A DNA stretch of 8,438 nucleotides from an uncultured Bacteroidia bacterium. Lineage in GTDB: Bacteria > Bacteroidota > Bacteroidia > Bacteroidales > CAJPTX01. The translations under genes were made by a program, and so were the position numbers. Where the stretch lies: contig CALHZE010000081.1 of assembly GCA_938040915.1 (NCBI GenBank), forward strand, positions 1 to 8,438, in the 5' to 3' direction. This document shows, one piece after another, positions 6,466 to 8,438 of this stretch (positions within the stretch are counted from its first letter, which is position 1; every line of letters begins with the position of its first letter). The notes below the pieces were generated by a model. It saw nothing but the letters and a program-made list of their open reading frames with translations, was not told the DNA's origin and made no database searches.

Positions 6466-7662
6466 ATGCCGCGCGTATCCAATACAGGACAGGTGATGCC
6501 TGCCTCCCCCATCCGCAAGCTTGTGCCCTTTGCCAATGCCGCAAAAGCGCGAGGAATCAAGGTCTACCACCTCAACATCGGGCAACCCGACATCAAGACC
6601 CCAGAGTGTGCCCTCAATGCCATCCGTAACATAGCGACCCCCGTGATCGCTTATACCGATTCGGCTGGGTATCTCTCCTATCGTGAGGGGCTTGTCAAAT
6701 ATTACCACGGCTTGGGGATCGAGCTCTCTCCCGCCGATATCATCGTGACTAATGGCGGCTCAGAGGCCATCATCTTTGCCTTTCTTGCCTGCCTCGATCC
6801 TGGTGATGAGGTGATTATCCCCGAGCCCTTCTATGCCAATTACAATGGGTTTGCCGTACAGGCTGGTGTAAAGGTCGTCCCCGTGCCCTCCTCCATCACC
6901 AACGACTTTGCGCTACCATCGGTAGAGGAGTTCGAAAAACGGATTACCGCGCGCACAAAAGCCATCCTCATTTGCAACCCCAACAACCCGACCGGATATC
7001 TCTATTCCAAAGCCGAGATCGAGCAGTTGGGTGTCATTGTTAAGAAACACGACCTCTTCCTCATGGCCGACGAGGTCTACCGAGAGTTCTGTTACGGTGG
7101 CGAAAAACACTTCTCGGTCATGGAACTCAAGGGGCTCGAGCAACACACCATCCTCTTCGACTCGGTTTCTAAACGTTACAGTATGTGTGGCGTCCGTGTC
7201 GGGGCTTTCGTCTCGCGCAATGCCGAACTCGTTAAGAATGTGATGAAGTTTGCCCAAGCACGTCTCTGCCCCCCTTCGTTTGGGCAAATGGCAGCAGAGG
7301 CGGCTCTCTCTACCCCAAAGGCTTACTTTGACGAGGTGTATAATGAGTATATAGCGCGACGCGACGTGATGGTCGAGGCTCTTAATAAGATGGAGGGCGT
7401 CTACTCGCCCTGTCCCAAGGGGGCGTTTTATACCGTAGCTAAACTACCGATTGACGACGCAGATCGGTTTGCCAAGTGGCTCTTAGAGGAATTCTCTTTC
7501 GAAGGAAAGACCGTGATGGTCGCCCCAGCCACAGGCTTCTATGCGACGCGGGGGTTAGGGAAAAACGAGGTCAGGTTGGCCTATGTACTCAAGATCGAAG
7601 ACCTCCGCGAGGCGTTGCATGTGCTCGAGGAGGCGTTGAAGGTTTACCCAGGAAGGTGTTAA
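6466..7662 (+). CDS. Class I/II PLP-dependent aminotransferase, probably aspartate aminotransferase
   Basis: A 398-residue cytoplasmic fold-type I transaminase. It contains the substrate-side motif LNIGQPDIKTP (36-46), the NGGSEA turn (96-101), NPNNPTG (171-177), ADEVY (201-205, with D202 and Y205 as the residues that contact PLP), SVSKRYSMCG (233-242) with K236 as the Schiff-base lysine, and NEVRLAY (367-373) with R370 as the alpha-carboxylate-binding arginine. All key residues are present and the length is normal, so it should be active. The sequence closely follows a form widespread in Bacteroidota that is usually annotated as aspartate aminotransferase; exact amino donor and acceptor cannot be read from sequence. 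GGAGTAGG at 6451-6458 precedes the ATG. The gene stands 85 bp after the lipoprotein gene and only 5 bp before the NamZ-type gene, which suggests co-transcription with the latter. Confidence 0.93.
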   Translation: MPRVSNTGQVMPASPIRKLVPFANAAKARGIKVYHLNIGQPDIKTPECALNAIRNIATPVIAYTDSAGYLSYREGLVKYYHGLGIELSPADIIVTNGGSEAIIFAFLACLDPGDEVIIPEPFYANYNGFAVQAGVKVVPVPSSITNDFALPSVEEFEKRITARTKAILICNPNNPTGYLYSKAEIEQLGVIVKKHDLFLMADEVYREFCYGGEKHFSVMELKGLEQHTILFDSVSKRYSMCGVRVGAFVSRNAELVKNVMKFAQARLCPPSFGQMAAEAALSTPKAYFDEVYNEYIARRDVMVEALNKMEGVYSPCPKGAFYTVAKLPIDDADRFAKWLLEEFSFEGKTVMVAPATGFYATRGLGKNEVRLAYVLKIEDLREALHVLEEALKVYPGRC

Positions 7663-7667
7663 GTCGG

Positions 7668-8438
7668 ATGGTCTCTTTTCTTTACAGGGGCGTAGTGCGC
7701 TACGCCCTTTTGTTTTGCTTTTTTCTCCCCTTTACAACCTTGGCGCAAGAGGTGGTGGTGGGTGCGGCGCGTTTTGAGATCTACCAATCGTGGCTGGTCA
7801 ACAAACGGGTGGGGCTCGTTTGTAATCATACCTCACGCGTGGGCGAGCGACTCCTGTTCGATACGCTCCGCGCGCGCGGCGTATCGGTCGTACGGCTTTT
7901 TACCCCAGAACATGGGCTTGAGGGAGTGGCAGATGCCGGCGAGCGCGTCAAGAGCACGGCAAAGCAACACGATCTCCCCGAGGTGGTCAGCCTTTATGAC
8001 CACGACAAGCGCCCCCCGTTGAGCAAAATCAAAGACTTGGATGTCATCCTATTTGACTTGCAAGATGTCGGGGTGCGTTGCTATACCTACATTTCCACGC
8101 TGCAGTATGTGATGGAAGCCTGCCTTGAGGCGAAAAAGCAACTGGTGGTATTAGACCGCCCCAACCCTAATGGGCACTTTGTCGACGGCCCCCTGCGTGG
8201 GGCGAAATATAAGTCCTTTGTGGGGATGCACCCTGTCCCTTGGGTACATGGCATGACCGTAGGAGAGTTCGCACGGATGATTGTCGGCGAGGGTTGGTTG
8301 CCTCCTCATCCTGATAAGTTGCAACTCGAGGTAGTCGCTTGTGCAAACTATACCCACTCCACCCCTTATGCCCCGCCCGTGCCGCCATCGCCCAATTTGC
8401 CTAACCTGCGTGCAGTGCTCCTATACCCCTCGTTAGCC
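7668..8438 (+). CDS. namZ: NamZ-type exo-beta-N-acetylmuramidase (DUF1343 / GH171), 3' end outside window
   Basis: The first 257 codons of a gene that runs off the right edge still open; family members are about 400 residues, so roughly a third is missing. The protein would remove MurNAc from the non-reducing end of peptidoglycan fragments, an activity shown for NamZ of Bacillus and Tannerella. Residues 1-27 form a signal peptide (hydrophobic core 12-22, TLAQ at 24-27). Family motifs follow: VGLVCNHTS (48-56), FTPEHGLEG (78-86), FDLQDVGVRCYTY (129-141), DRPNPNG (163-169), PWVHGMTVGE (191-200) and SPNLPN (241-246). It starts 5 bp after the aminotransferase stop, with AGGAAGG (7650-7656) as a possible ribosome site. 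GTG at 7695 is an alternative start that would still give a signal peptide. A terminator-like hairpin lies within the signal-peptide codons. The export signal suggests action in the periplasm. Confidence 0.9.
   Translation, partial: MVSFLYRGVVRYALLFCFFLPFTTLAQEVVVGAARFEIYQSWLVNKRVGLVCNHTSRVGERLLFDTLRARGVSVVRLFTPEHGLEGVADAGERVKSTAKQHDLPEVVSLYDHDKRPPLSKIKDLDVILFDLQDVGVRCYTYISTLQYVMEACLEAKKQLVVLDRPNPNGHFVDGPLRGAKYKSFVGMHPVPWVHGMTVGEFARMIVGEGWLPPHPDKLQLEVVACANYTHSTPYAPPVPPSPNLPNLRAVLLYPSLA
7688..7724 (+). terminator. Intrinsic-terminator-like hairpin inside the start of the NamZ-type gene
   Basis: GGGCGTAG (7688-7695) pairs perfectly with CTACGCCC (7700-7707) around a TGCG loop, and a T-rich tract (T4 G T4 GC T6, 7708-7724) follows at once. 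This is the textbook form of a rho-independent terminator and lies 26 bp after the aminotransferase stop, where a terminator would be expected. Yet it overlaps codons 7-19 of the downstream gene, where it encodes part of the signal peptide. It may be a true terminator with read-through, a translation-linked attenuator, or a by-product of a Phe/Leu-rich signal sequence. Confidence 0.65.

Overview
The window looks like chromosomal DNA from a member of the Bacteroidota, most likely Porphyromonas or a close relative. Signs of this are a TonB-dependent receptor with an N-terminal carboxypeptidase-regulatory-like domain, a DUF285 (BspA-type repeat) lipoprotein, a NamZ/DUF1343 peptidoglycan hydrolase, a class I aminotransferase of the form common in Bacteroidota, weak Shine-Dalgarno sites, and a Bacteroidota-type -7 promoter element (TAnnTTTG) before maf. 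By eye the DNA is moderately GC-rich with many C-ending codons; this was not computed. The genus is an inference.

Layout. One gene on the minus strand (82-1161) encodes an inner-membrane protein with a flavinylation-type FMN domain and two CxxxCP iron-sulfur motifs. It is followed by a 492-bp intergenic region (1162-1653) between divergent genes. This region holds a near-perfect tandem array of an 11-bp unit (1361-1476) and, next to the plus-strand genes, a probable promoter. All remaining genes are on the plus strand. maf (dTTP/UTP pyrophosphatase) is followed after 4 bp by an 815-residue TonB-dependent receptor. After a 212-bp gap (to the chosen start) comes a small exported protein that looks like a carboxypeptidase-regulatory-like domain joined to a TonB-plug-like segment with no barrel. 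After another 47 bp comes a small lipoprotein with a very short DUF285 repeat tract. After 85 bp comes a PLP-dependent aminotransferase, then, 5 bp later, the first 257 codons of a NamZ-type exo-beta-N-acetylmuramidase that runs off the right edge.

How the genes may work together. The genes from 1654 to the right edge are co-directional and could form one or more transcription units. Most of the products act in the envelope: outer-membrane uptake (receptor), a periplasmic or surface accessory protein, a surface lipoprotein, and peptidoglycan-fragment hydrolysis (NamZ). maf and the aminotransferase are cytoplasmic housekeeping enzymes. No single pathway is proven by the layout.

The points most worth a second look are the 11-bp array between divergent genes, a strong intrinsic-terminator-like hairpin lying inside the signal-peptide codons of the NamZ gene, and the barrel-less plug-like protein beside a full TonB-dependent receptor. 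No tRNA, rRNA, CRISPR array, insertion sequence or phage gene was seen.
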